Below the pieces are notes generated by a model. That model was given only the letters and a program-made list of their open reading frames with translations, had not been told where the DNA came from and ran no database searches. Below are positions 1 through 6,307 of a stretch of 7,834 nt of DNA, piece after piece. Each line of letters begins with the position of its first letter. Position 1 is the first letter of the stretch. Source of the DNA: Flavobacteriales bacterium (GTDB lineage Bacteria > Bacteroidota > Bacteroidia > NS11-12g > UBA955); NCBI GenBank assembly GCA_947472115.1, contig CANIZU010000082.1, forward strand, positions 1 to 7,834, read 5' to 3'. Made by a program: the position numbers and the translations under genes.

Positions 1-10
1 CGACTTGTCA

Positions 11-763
11 ATGAATCCTTATCTATACCCTAACAATTCCTTTTGTGCCGGTTCAACTGAGCACATTATCGCCGTTGGACTGCTCGTCATAATAGCCATA
101 CTCACAACGCGTTGGGCCCTGAAATCACCGCTGCCTTTGCAAACCAAAATCACCCGTGGTTTTGCTTGGGCCTTGGTGGGAAATGTACTGATTTGGCAAT
201 TCGTAAAAGCGTATGTCAGCTACCTCCCCCTAACCGACCCCCATTACGTAAAATACAACTGGGGCGACGACCTGCCGCTAAACCCCTGCAATTGGCTCGC
301 CTTCGCCGCCTTGGCCTACAGTTACAAACCCAAAGCCTGGGTGTGGTATATGATGTATTTCTTTGTTTGGGTCTTCACCTTCAACGCCGTCATTACGCCC
401 GCCCTTTTCGAAGGATTCCCCCATTACAATTTCTGTAAATTCTGGGTTGCCCATACCGGATTGGTGATGTTTGTAATCCACCTGCTGCGCATCGGAGCGC
501 CCGAAATCAAAGCGAGAAACGTGTTTCAAGCCTACGGCTATCTTCAGATTTTTACTATCGTCTGCATCGGCGTAAACTATCTAGTAGGTCCGCAAGCCAA
601 CTACTTTTTCCTCAGCCACAAACCCCTCACCGCCTCCATTTTAGACATTTTGATGCCTTGGCCTTGGTATATCATTCAAGGCGATATCATTGCACTCGGC
701 CTATTCTTCCTCGCTTGGGCGCCCTATGCCATCACGCGCCGACTGAAAGCCCGTAAATTTTAA
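11..763 (+). CDS. TIGR02206/YwaF-family (TMEM164-like) seven-helix membrane protein
   Basis: Integral inner-membrane protein of 250 residues, close to the usual family length. Seven hydrophobic segments are visible at about residues 17-37, 48-72, 88-105, 108-132, 141-162, 175-193 and 217-241. Family signatures are LPLNPC (88-93), ITPALFEG (128-135), AHTG (147-150), GVNYLVG (187-193) and WPWY (217-220). Cys93 and His148 sit at membrane edges and match Cys98 and His152 of the second family member at 7065-7820. The bacterial family has no firm function that I know of. Eukaryotic TMEM164, which I recall as a distant relative, is described as a cysteine-dependent phospholipid acyltransferase, so an acyl-transfer role is inference only. 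The frame is open to the window edge with a TTG at 5, but I chose ATG 11 because it gives a normal short N-terminus. Upstream signals lie outside the window. The downstream transporter gene is 124 nt away, so shared transcription is uncertain. Confidence 0.85.
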   Translation: MNPYLYPNNSFCAGSTEHIIAVGLLVIIAILTTRWALKSPLPLQTKITRGFAWALVGNVLIWQFVKAYVSYLPLTDPHYVKYNWGDDLPLNPCNWLAFAALAYSYKPKAWVWYMMYFFVWVFTFNAVITPALFEGFPHYNFCKFWVAHTGLVMFVIHLLRIGAPEIKARNVFQAYGYLQIFTIVCIGVNYLVGPQANYFFLSHKPLTASILDILMPWPWYIIQGDIIALGLFFLAWAPYAITRRLKARKF

Positions 764-887
764 TTATTGTCGATTTTACAATATTCACCAAGAAAATCCT
801 TGCAATTACTGCATTTGCGCCAAAATAATTCTCTAAGTAGTTGGATTTGAGCGGGGAATGTTGTTTTTTGCAAGCCATCCTAAAACC

Positions 888-2315
888 ATGAATCAACACA
901 ACCACACCCGCGCATTTGCCACCTTGGTGAGCGTTTTCTTTTTCTGGGGCTTTGTAGCGGCCAGCAACGACATCCTCATCCCTGTTTTCAAAGACAAATT
1001 GCATTTGGAGCAATGGCAAAGCCAGATGATTTCCTTCGTGTTTTACGTCGCCTACACCCTCGGATCTCTCGGTTACATGTTGATTTCCTATTTGATGAAA
1101 AAAGACCTGTTGGGTAGCATCGGCTATGGAAAAGGCATCGCTTTGGGCTTGGTAATTAGCGCCATCGGAAGTTTGATGTTCATACCCGCCGCCGATACCG
1201 CCTCTTTCCCCATGCTTTTGAGCGGATTGATTGTGGTTGGACTCGGTTTTTCCTTACAACAAACAGCAGCAAACCCCTTGGCCATCGCTTTGGGAAGCCG
1301 CGACACCGGTTCACAGCGATTGAGTATGGCTGGCGGCGTCAATAATTTCGGTACTACCATCGGCCCGCTTTTGGTCACCTTTGCGATTTTTGGCGCGATG
1401 GGTTCTGAATCCGGCGCTGAATTGGATGTTTCTGCCGTAAAAATCCCCTACCTCGTTTTGGGCGCCTTGTTCTTGACTTTCGCGATCGTTTTTTATCGTT
1501 TAAAAGTGGACGTTGAAGCACCAGGCGAAAGCGCGGCAGACGAAATCAACGACGGTAAAAGTGTCCTTAGCTACAAACAAGTTTGGATGGGTATGATCGC
1601 CATTTTCTTGTATGTGGGCGTGGAAGTGAGCACCGCCGGAAACCTCAGCGAATACCTAAAAACCAACCTCAACATTGCCACCCGCGACGCTGCGCCATTC
1701 ATTTCGTTGTTTTGGGCCAGTTTGATGATCGGTCGATGGACCAGCTCTGCCGGTTCTTTCAATGTGAGCGATACGATGAAAAAAGTCCTTCGCTTTTTAT
1801 TGCCTTTGGCCGCTTTTGGCGTGTACTTGGCGGTGAATACAAAAGCCGGTTACGATGTATCAAAATTCTATCCTTACATCGGGATGATAGCCATCTTAGT
1901 GATCGTGGATTATTTAAGCAAAGGGAACCCAGCCCGGCAGTTACTCATTTACAGCCTCTGTGGCATCACCGCCCTGGTTATTGGCATATTTAGTGGTGGA
2001 ATGACCGCCGCAATGGCATTCGTAAGCGTAGGCCTATTCTGCTCTACTCTCTGGCCCTGTATCTTCACATTAGCCATCACCGGACTCGGCAGCAAAATGT
2101 CGAAAGGCTCCAACTTCCTCATCATGATGATCATGGGTGGCGGATTCGTAAGCGTCCTTCAAGGGAAATTATCATCGCCCGAATTGCTAGGCATTTTGAA
2201 CAGCTATTGGGTTGGTGTTGTGTGCTTTGCCTACTTGGCATTCTACGCAATTACCATGACAAATCACTTCAAAAAACAGGGAATTGAAATCGGTCCAGCG
2301 GCGGGCGGACATTAA
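888..2315 (+). CDS. MFS sugar transporter, FucP/GluP (fucose/glucose-galactose) family
   Basis: Inner-membrane transporter of 475 residues with about twelve hydrophobic segments, in the major facilitator fucose/glucose-galactose:H+ symporter group. The first helix carries SNDILIP, where Asp28 aligns with the proton-linked Asp46 of E. coli FucP. Helix 4 carries QQTAANP (residues 124-130), the counterpart of ETAANP in FucP; Gln125 therefore replaces FucP Glu135, a substitution I recall in GluP-type members. MAGGVNNFGTTIGP (about 147-160) matches the conserved start of helix 5. The sugar cannot be told from the sequence; glucose, galactose, fucose or a disaccharide product are all possible. An in-frame ATG at 858 would add ten residues, but I prefer ATG 888, which leaves the short polar N-terminus normal for the family. 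No catabolic sugar genes lie next to it. No terminator is visible before the tRNA promoter. Confidence 0.88.
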   Translation: MNQHNHTRAFATLVSVFFFWGFVAASNDILIPVFKDKLHLEQWQSQMISFVFYVAYTLGSLGYMLISYLMKKDLLGSIGYGKGIALGLVISAIGSLMFIPAADTASFPMLLSGLIVVGLGFSLQQTAANPLAIALGSRDTGSQRLSMAGGVNNFGTTIGPLLVTFAIFGAMGSESGAELDVSAVKIPYLVLGALFLTFAIVFYRLKVDVEAPGESAADEINDGKSVLSYKQVWMGMIAIFLYVGVEVSTAGNLSEYLKTNLNIATRDAAPFISLFWASLMIGRWTSSAGSFNVSDTMKKVLRFLLPLAAFGVYLAVNTKAGYDVSKFYPYIGMIAILVIVDYLSKGNPARQLLIYSLCGITALVIGIFSGGMTAAMAFVSVGLFCSTLWPCIFTLAITGLGSKMSKGSNFLIMMIMGGGFVSVLQGKLSSPELLGILNSYWVGVVCFAYLAFYAITMTNHFKKQGIEIGPAAGGH

Positions 2316-2327
2316 ATTTCGATTCTC

Positions 2328-2359
2328 TTTGGGGAAATCCTGAATTTTTCTTATTTTTG
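2328..2359 (+). promoter_or_regulatory. Bacteroidota-type promoter of the tRNA-Phe gene
   Basis: TTTG at 2328-2331 and TATTTTTG at 2352-2359 are separated by 20 nt. This fits the Bacteroidota housekeeping sigma consensus (TTTG, 19-21 nt, TAnnTTTG) exactly in both boxes. Transcription would start near 2366, giving a leader of about 40 nt before the tRNA. Confidence 0.7.
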
Positions 2360-2406
2360 CAGCCCGTTAGGCAGAAAACTCTTCGGATTTTGAAGCCCTA
2401 CATGTT

Positions 2407-2479
2407 GGTATCGTAGCTCAGTTGGTAGAGCAAAGGACTGAAAATCCTTGTGTCGACGGTTCGATTCCGCCCGATACCA
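2407..2479 (+). tRNA. tRNA-Phe (anticodon GAA)
   Basis: A complete 73-nt cloverleaf can be folded by eye. The acceptor arms GGTATCG (2407-2413) and CGATACC (2472-2478) pair perfectly. The D stem is GCTC/GAGC (2416-2419, 2428-2431). The anticodon stem AAGGA/TCCTT (2433-2437, 2445-2449) closes the loop CTGAAAA, with anticodon GAA at 2440-2442. The T arm is GACGG-TTCGATT-CCGCC (2455-2471). The discriminator base is A2479, and CCA is not encoded (CAA follows), so it would be added after transcription. The T stem has one A-C mismatch (A2456 with C2470), where many bacterial tRNA-Phe genes have a G-U or Watson-Crick pair. The gene stands alone between its promoter and a strong terminator. Confidence 0.97.
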
Positions 2480-2487
2480 CAACAAAC

Positions 2488-2523
2488 AAAAGACCCCCCT
2501 TGAAATTCAAGGGGGGTCTTTTT
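2488..2523 (+). terminator. Rho-independent terminator after tRNA-Phe, probably bidirectional
   Basis: A perfect inverted repeat centred on base 2505 runs AAAAGACCCCCCTTGAA, then A, then its reverse complement, ending in a T run (2519-2523). Six C-G pairs in a row make the stem very stable. The A run on the left (2488-2491) supplies a T run on the other strand, so the same hairpin can end the convergent TPR gene, whose stop codon is 33 nt away at 2556-2558. Confidence 0.93.
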
Positions 2524-2555
2524 GTATAGCAATGCGTTATCACTACCGAGAAAAT

Positions 2556-3326
2556 TTAGAGTTCGTCCGCCCGCTTTTTTGACCCGATCCAAGTATTGTC
2601 TAATTCATACGCCTTTAAATACATCTCTTTGGCTTTGGCCTTGTCGCCTGCCTTAACGTAATAATCACCAAAAGAATCGTAAGCATTGGGGGCGTTTGGA
2701 TAAACCCGTAGATAAATTTCAAAATGCTGTTTTGCCTTTTTCATTTGTTCATCTTTCATATATGCATATCCTAGCGCATTATTCACCGATCCATTTTCTG
2801 GGAAACGTTTCCAAGCGGGCAAGAGGATGTCGATAGAGGATTTAGTATTCTCTTCAAAGTGTGCTCTGTAAACACGTATCTGTAGGTCATCCGAAGCGGC
2901 CATCAAAGCCGTATCCAAATGGCATCTTACGGACGCCAAGTTTCCTGCAGGATTGTAAACTAAAATAAAATGATATTCCGCAGTAGATGCACCTTTCAAC
3001 TTCGATGTCGCGAGATTATAACACTCCATAAATTTCACCGAATCCTTTAACGTATAATAGTAATTCAGTTGGCCTAAATGAGCTGATGCCCAGTTGGGGT
3101 CAAGAGATACCAATGAATCAGATAGGTTTTTGGCCTTCTCGACTTCTAGGTTTAGCATCGCCTCACGCATTTCATTAAACCCCGTAATTGCATTCTTTAC
3201 TTCTGTAGTTGGATAGAGAAAGTTTGATGTCCGAGAATCTGTGAGATCTTTGACCTTTGTTTGACTAAAGGCACTGAGGGAAAGAAGTGAAAGGATACTG
3301 AGCAGTAATAGTCTTAATTTTTTCAT
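2556..3326 (-). CDS. Secreted/periplasmic tetratricopeptide-repeat (TPR) protein
   Basis: Protein of 256 residues with a Sec signal peptide: Lys2-Lys3, a leucine-rich core at about 5-18, and a likely cleavage after SAFS (18-21) before Gln22. This predicts export to the periplasm. Two clear TPR units lie near the C-terminus, at about 180-210 (NNALGYAYMKDEQ and on) and 214-243 (NAYDSFGDYYVKAGDKAKAK), with weaker helical repeats around 78-110. TPR proteins are scaffolds for protein contacts, and the partner is unknown. The reading frame stays open upstream to 3431, but the start at 3326 is chosen because it puts the signal peptide at the N-terminus. The gene follows the AAA+ ATPase on the same strand after 206 nt and has its own promoter candidate, so it is probably not simply part of that operon. 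MoxR, VWA and TPR genes also meet in Bat operons, but these proteins are not clear Bat orthologues. Confidence 0.85.
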   Translation of the reverse strand: MKKLRLLLLSILSLLSLSAFSQTKVKDLTDSRTSNFLYPTTEVKNAITGFNEMREAMLNLEVEKAKNLSDSLVSLDPNWASAHLGQLNYYYTLKDSVKFMECYNLATSKLKGASTAEYHFILVYNPAGNLASVRCHLDTALMAASDDLQIRVYRAHFEENTKSSIDILLPAWKRFPENGSVNNALGYAYMKDEQMKKAKQHFEIYLRVYPNAPNAYDSFGDYYVKAGDKAKAKEMYLKAYELDNTWIGSKKRADEL

Positions 3327-3376
3327 AATGATTTTTAGGTTTTTGGTTTCTGTTAGATACGATTCGACTCGAATGT

Positions 3377-3406
3377 AAAACTTATCAACTACGAAAGTTA
3401 AACAAA
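3377..3406 (-). promoter_or_regulatory. Candidate promoter of the TPR gene
   Basis: On the minus strand, TTTG (3406-3403) is followed after 18 nt by TAAGTTTT (3384-3377), which is seven of eight matches to TAnnTTTG. Transcription would begin near 3370, leaving a leader of about 45 nt before the ATG at 3326. Spacing is one base below the usual range, so this is a moderate call. Confidence 0.4.
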
Positions 3407-3439
3407 ATGAATAAATGAGCTTATTTATCAAATTACGTT

Positions 3440-3455
3440 TTACGGATTATCGCAA
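3440..3455 (+). repeat. Copy 1 of the GGATTATCGCAA intergenic repeat
   Basis: TTACGGATTATCGCAA at 3440-3455 is identical over 16 bases to copy 2 at 6228-6243. The 12-base core GGATTATCGCAA is 3444-3455. It lies in the gap between the end of the AAA+ gene (3533) and the TPR gene, 117 nt upstream of the TPR start codon and upstream of its candidate promoter. That position would suit an activator site or an element flanking the AAA+/VWA operon. Confidence 0.75.
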
Positions 3456-3532
3456 CCACTATCAAACCCGCAGCAAATACTGCAGACCTCGTTCCTAAAT
3501 AAATCTAGAAATTACATCCCAAAAATAGGGAA

Positions 3533-4963
3533 TTAACGCGAATCAAACTTATACAGCGCGTCGCTGGCAGTTTTGCCCAACTTGTCGCTAATGGATAATG
3601 CCCAAAGCACCAGTTCCATACAGAAATCTTTGTCGGCCTCGCCCAAGAATGGCGCATGTTTTTCGATCAATTCATTCAGTGGTTTAATAGCCTTCAAACT
3701 GCCAAAAAACACCTCGTCCGTATCCGTGTAATTCAGCTCCACAATGTTCTTCTCAAACCAATGCACCAAATCGCTGTAAGGGGTTTTTGTTCCCGCCTTT
3801 TCCAACTTGGGTATGCGTGGGAAAATCTGATTAAACTGAACCATAATGGCGGCATCGATCAGAATCCGAGCGACCTCATCAGCCCCCTCTTGCTCACCCT
3901 CATACACCAATTCGATTTTTCCGGTGATGGATGGGATAATCGACATAAAATCAACCAATCTGATGGTGGTTTTTTCGCTCTGGGTTTCGATCAATCGAAG
4001 TTTGCCAGCAGCGATAAGGTTTTCCATCGCACTAATAGATAGACGGGCGCTGACACCACTTTTGGCATCAACATATTCACTATCGCGGGCCGTAAAAGAC
4101 ACTTCCTCCAACAGATTTTTTGCCATATCACAAATGGATACCGTAGCCAAATCCTCCGCAGAAATCTTAGCCTCTTGTTCGGTGATCGCACGAGCCAATG
4201 CAATATTTTTTGGATAGTGCGTAAAAATCTGAGAACCAATGCGATCCTTTAATGGCGTCACGATACTACCCCTATTGGTATAATCCTCCGGGTTGGCGGT
4301 GAAAACAAACTGAATATCCAAGGGCATGCGCAATTGAAATCCGCGAATTTGAACATCACCCTCTTGCAAAATATTAAACAACGATACCTGGATTCTCGCC
4401 TGCAAATCAGGGAGTTCGTTCAGGACAAATATGCAGCGATTGGCACGAGGAATCATACCATAGTGAAGCACGCGTTCATCAGAATAAGGCAGTTTCAACG
4501 TCGCCGCCTTGATGGGATCGATGTCGCCAATCAAATCCGAAATATTGACATCCGGCGTGGCCAGTTTTTCAAAGAATCGCCCTGAACGATGCACCCACTC
4601 GATGGGCGTTTTGTCGCCAAGCTCAGCCACCAAATCCACTGCAAACTTGGAAATCGGAGCAAAGGGACTGTCGTTGATTTCCGAACCTTTTACAATCGGC
4701 ATATATTCATCGAGCAGATCCACCATACTTCTGGCGATACGAGTTTTTGCTTGACCGCGCAAACCCAACAAATTGATGTGGTGACCGGCCAAAATTGCTT
4801 TTTTTAGCTGCGGTACAACGGTATCTTCATAACCCACGAGCCCTTCAAAAACCGTCTGTTTCGCTTTGATGCGAGCAATCAGATTCGCTTGGATCTCTTG
4901 ATTTATGGTTTTGTGGGCATAGCCCGATGCTTTCAATGCTTTGAATGTGGTTTCTTGTTTCAT
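3533..4963 (-). CDS. MoxR/ChlI-like AAA+ ATPase, partner of the VWA protein
   Basis: Cytoplasmic ATPase of 476 residues. Walker A is GLRGQAKT (67-74, Lys73). The Walker B strand is CIFVLNE (177-183), with the catalytic Glu183 present but Asn182 in place of the usual Asp. Sensor 1 is TANPEDY (222-228, Asn224), the arginine-finger region is TPLKDRIGSQI (236-246, Arg241), and a sensor 2-like motif is VSARLS (304-309, Arg307). The NELPDL...IRGF block (182-209) matches the helix 2 / pre-sensor insert of the MoxR and Mg-chelatase clade. The protein is longer than typical MoxR (about 310-350 residues), with an unassigned helical C-terminal part from about 350. Family members form rings that act with a VWA partner to load metals or remodel enzymes; the target here is not known. 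The start at 4963 is 6 nt after the VWA gene's stop, so the two are surely co-transcribed. Confidence 0.92.
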   Translation of the reverse strand: MKQETTFKALKASGYAHKTINQEIQANLIARIKAKQTVFEGLVGYEDTVVPQLKKAILAGHHINLLGLRGQAKTRIARSMVDLLDEYMPIVKGSEINDSPFAPISKFAVDLVAELGDKTPIEWVHRSGRFFEKLATPDVNISDLIGDIDPIKAATLKLPYSDERVLHYGMIPRANRCIFVLNELPDLQARIQVSLFNILQEGDVQIRGFQLRMPLDIQFVFTANPEDYTNRGSIVTPLKDRIGSQIFTHYPKNIALARAITEQEAKISAEDLATVSICDMAKNLLEEVSFTARDSEYVDAKSGVSARLSISAMENLIAAGKLRLIETQSEKTTIRLVDFMSIIPSITGKIELVYEGEQEGADEVARILIDAAIMVQFNQIFPRIPKLEKAGTKTPYSDLVHWFEKNIVELNYTDTDEVFFGSLKAIKPLNELIEKHAPFLGEADKDFCMELVLWALSISDKLGKTASDALYKFDSR

Positions 4964-4969
4964 CTGTAA

Positions 4970-6121
4970 TTAAATCCGTTTGATTCTGTTTTTTTCGTAA
5001 TCTTCAAATATCATTTGACCCAAATCTGAGAGTCCGGTGAGGAAGGCTTTGCCTTGATTTTCGGCGGTAAATCGCTCCACAAACTGTCGCAAATAGGGGT
5101 CTTGCGCAATCATAAAAGTAGTAATCGAAATTTTCAATTTGCGTGCTTGGGCTGCCATATTCAAGCATTTGGAAACGATGTATTCGTCCAATCCATTGCT
5201 ATTTTTATATAGTTCGCCGTTGGGCAGTTTCACACAACTCGGCTTGCCATCGGTGATCATGAAAATCTGCTTGTTGGTATTGCGTTTCCGTCGGAGTATG
5301 TCCATCGCCAGCTCCAGGCCAGCAACTGTATTGGTGTGATAGGGACCCACTTGTAAATAGGGCAAATCTTTCACCTTAATCGACCACGATTCATTGCCAA
5401 AAACGATAATATCGATGGCGTCTTTGGGGTATTTCCGACGGATGAGTTCCACCAAGGCCATCGCCACTTTTTTGGCGGGGGTGATGCGGTCTTCGCCATA
5501 CAAAATCATGGAATGGCTGATATCAATCATCAGCACCGTACTCATTTGTGCCTTGTGCTTGGTCTCATCCACAATCAAATCGTCTTCCGTTAGCTTCAAA
5601 TCGGAAATGCCGTGATTGATTTGGGCGTTTTTAAGACTTTCCGACATGTTAATCTGCGACATTTCATCGCCAAATTGGAAGTTGCGAATTTCGCCATCGC
5701 GCTCATCGCCTACCCCTAACTTATTGGTTCGATGATTTCCTGCGCCGCTTTTCTTGAGTTTTCCAAAAATCTGATCTAGGGCGTGTTCTCTCAATGCTGC
5801 TTCAAGCTTGGCCGTAAGCAGGTTTTTCCCTTTGCCATTTTTATCGCCATCGCCATCATCGGTGAGTTCAATTTCCTCTTTGATGTAGCCACGTTTTCTG
5901 AGGTCTTCCTCAAAATCGTGAATGGTATACTCCGCTGTGAAAATGCTATATTCTTTATCGAGCGAATCAAGCCAATCAAACGCCTCGTCCAAATCACCCG
6001 AAGTATGGGTCAGTAGCTCCTTGAAAATCTCAAAAACACGATCGAAAGGTTCGATATTTTTGGGAATGTGCTTGCTAATGACAACACCTTTTCCTTGATT
6101 GAATTCAATACCCTCTAACAT
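4970..6121 (-). CDS. VWA-domain (MIDAS) protein, partner of the AAA+ ATPase
   Basis: Protein of 383 residues with no signal peptide or membrane helix, hence cytoplasmic. A C-terminal von Willebrand factor A domain spans about 193-375. Its metal-ion-dependent adhesion site is complete: DISHS (Asp200, Ser202, Ser204), a Thr in HTNT (262-265) and the Asp in ITDG (Asp291). The N-terminal half is helical with an acidic, glycine-rich linker (about 86-100, LTDDGDGDKNGKGKN) of the kind seen between modules of chelatase D subunits. Together with the downstream ATPase it forms the pair known from CoxE, NorD, ViaA and BchD systems, where the MIDAS presents the substrate. Here the VWA gene comes first. 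The frame is open from a TTG at 6136, but the ATG at 6121 gives the better start, MLEGIEF. It is divergent from the lipoprotein gene across a 186-nt gap holding two repeat copies. Confidence 0.9.
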   Translation of the reverse strand: MLEGIEFNQGKGVVISKHIPKNIEPFDRVFEIFKELLTHTSGDLDEAFDWLDSLDKEYSIFTAEYTIHDFEEDLRKRGYIKEEIELTDDGDGDKNGKGKNLLTAKLEAALREHALDQIFGKLKKSGAGNHRTNKLGVGDERDGEIRNFQFGDEMSQINMSESLKNAQINHGISDLKLTEDDLIVDETKHKAQMSTVLMIDISHSMILYGEDRITPAKKVAMALVELIRRKYPKDAIDIIVFGNESWSIKVKDLPYLQVGPYHTNTVAGLELAMDILRRKRNTNKQIFMITDGKPSCVKLPNGELYKNSNGLDEYIVSKCLNMAAQARKLKISITTFMIAQDPYLRQFVERFTAENQGKAFLTGLSDLGQMIFEDYEKNRIKRI

Positions 6122-6133
6122 CGTTTTGAGTAA

Positions 6134-6141
6134 CAAATCTA
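6134..6141 (-). promoter_or_regulatory. Possible -7 box for the VWA-AAA+ operon
   Basis: TAGATTTG on the minus strand (6141-6134) matches TAnnTTTG exactly, but no good TTTG lies 19-21 nt upstream. It would start transcription only about 6 nt before the ATG at 6121, giving an almost leaderless message. Low confidence. Confidence 0.25.
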
Positions 6142-6227
6142 GGGGTTAGAAGTTCATAGAAAAATGAAAATGATTAAAACAATTGGTTAAACGAGTAAAG
6201 CGACGACAATTCCAGCGGTGGGAACGA

Positions 6228-6243
6228 TTACGGATTATCGCAA
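6228..6243 (+). repeat. Copy 2 of the GGATTATCGCAA intergenic repeat
   Basis: TTACGGATTATCGCAA, identical over 16 bases to copy 1. The core (6232-6243) is 110 nt upstream of the VWA start codon and 31 nt from the core of copy 3 in the same orientation. That is close to three helical turns, so a protein could bind both on one face of the DNA. Confidence 0.75.
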
Positions 6244-6292
6244 AACACGAAACCTATTTTAAGGATTATCGCAACAAATTAAATTTCGTGTT
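6244..6292. repeat. Nine-base inverted repeat around repeat copy 3
   Basis: AACACGAAA (6244-6252) and TTTCGTGTT (6284-6292) are perfect inverted arms separated by 31 bases. The enclosed stretch includes repeat copy 3 and ends at a promoter-like TAAATTTC (6280-6287). The arms sit 16 nt upstream of the lipoprotein start codon, so they could be an operator or form a hairpin in the 5' leader. There is no T run, so it is not a terminator. Confidence 0.5.
6263..6274 (+). repeat. Copy 3 of the GGATTATCGCAA intergenic repeat
   Basis: The exact 12-base core again, with flanks (AA before, CAA after) that differ from the TTAC before copies 1 and 2. It lies 33 nt before the lipoprotein start codon, inside the spacer of a weak promoter candidate (TTTT 6257-6260, 19 nt, TAAATTTC 6280-6287). 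A bound repressor could block that promoter. Confidence 0.7.
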
Positions 6293-6307
6293 CATTAGAT
6301 TCGCAGG

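Noticed and set aside
772..798. GATTTT ... AAAATC inverted repeat after the first gene as a terminator
   Set aside because: Only six A/T-rich pairs around a 15-nt loop and no T run, so too weak to call.
732..1019. Minus-strand open frame of 95 codons across the gap after the first gene
   Set aside because: It overlaps the end of the first gene and the start of the transporter, both clearly coding on the plus strand, and its product has no recognisable family or signal features.
2407..2523. tRNA gene as an integration site for a mobile element
   Set aside because: No integrase is nearby, no repeat of the tRNA 3' end is seen elsewhere in the window, and a terminator follows directly.
3327..3431. 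N-terminal extension of the TPR protein to a start at 3431
   Set aside because: It would bury a well-formed signal peptide behind 35 residues and would cover the candidate promoter; the start at 3326 is more credible.
3846..4217. Plus-strand open frame of 123 codons opposite the AAA+ gene
   Set aside because: It lies wholly within a gene with clear Walker and sensor motifs on the other strand; composition is that of a complementary-frame shadow.
3440..6274. The GGATTATCGCAA copies as a CRISPR array
   Set aside because: Units are 12-16 bases, only three exist, spacing is irregular (31 nt and about 2.8 kb) and no cas gene is present.
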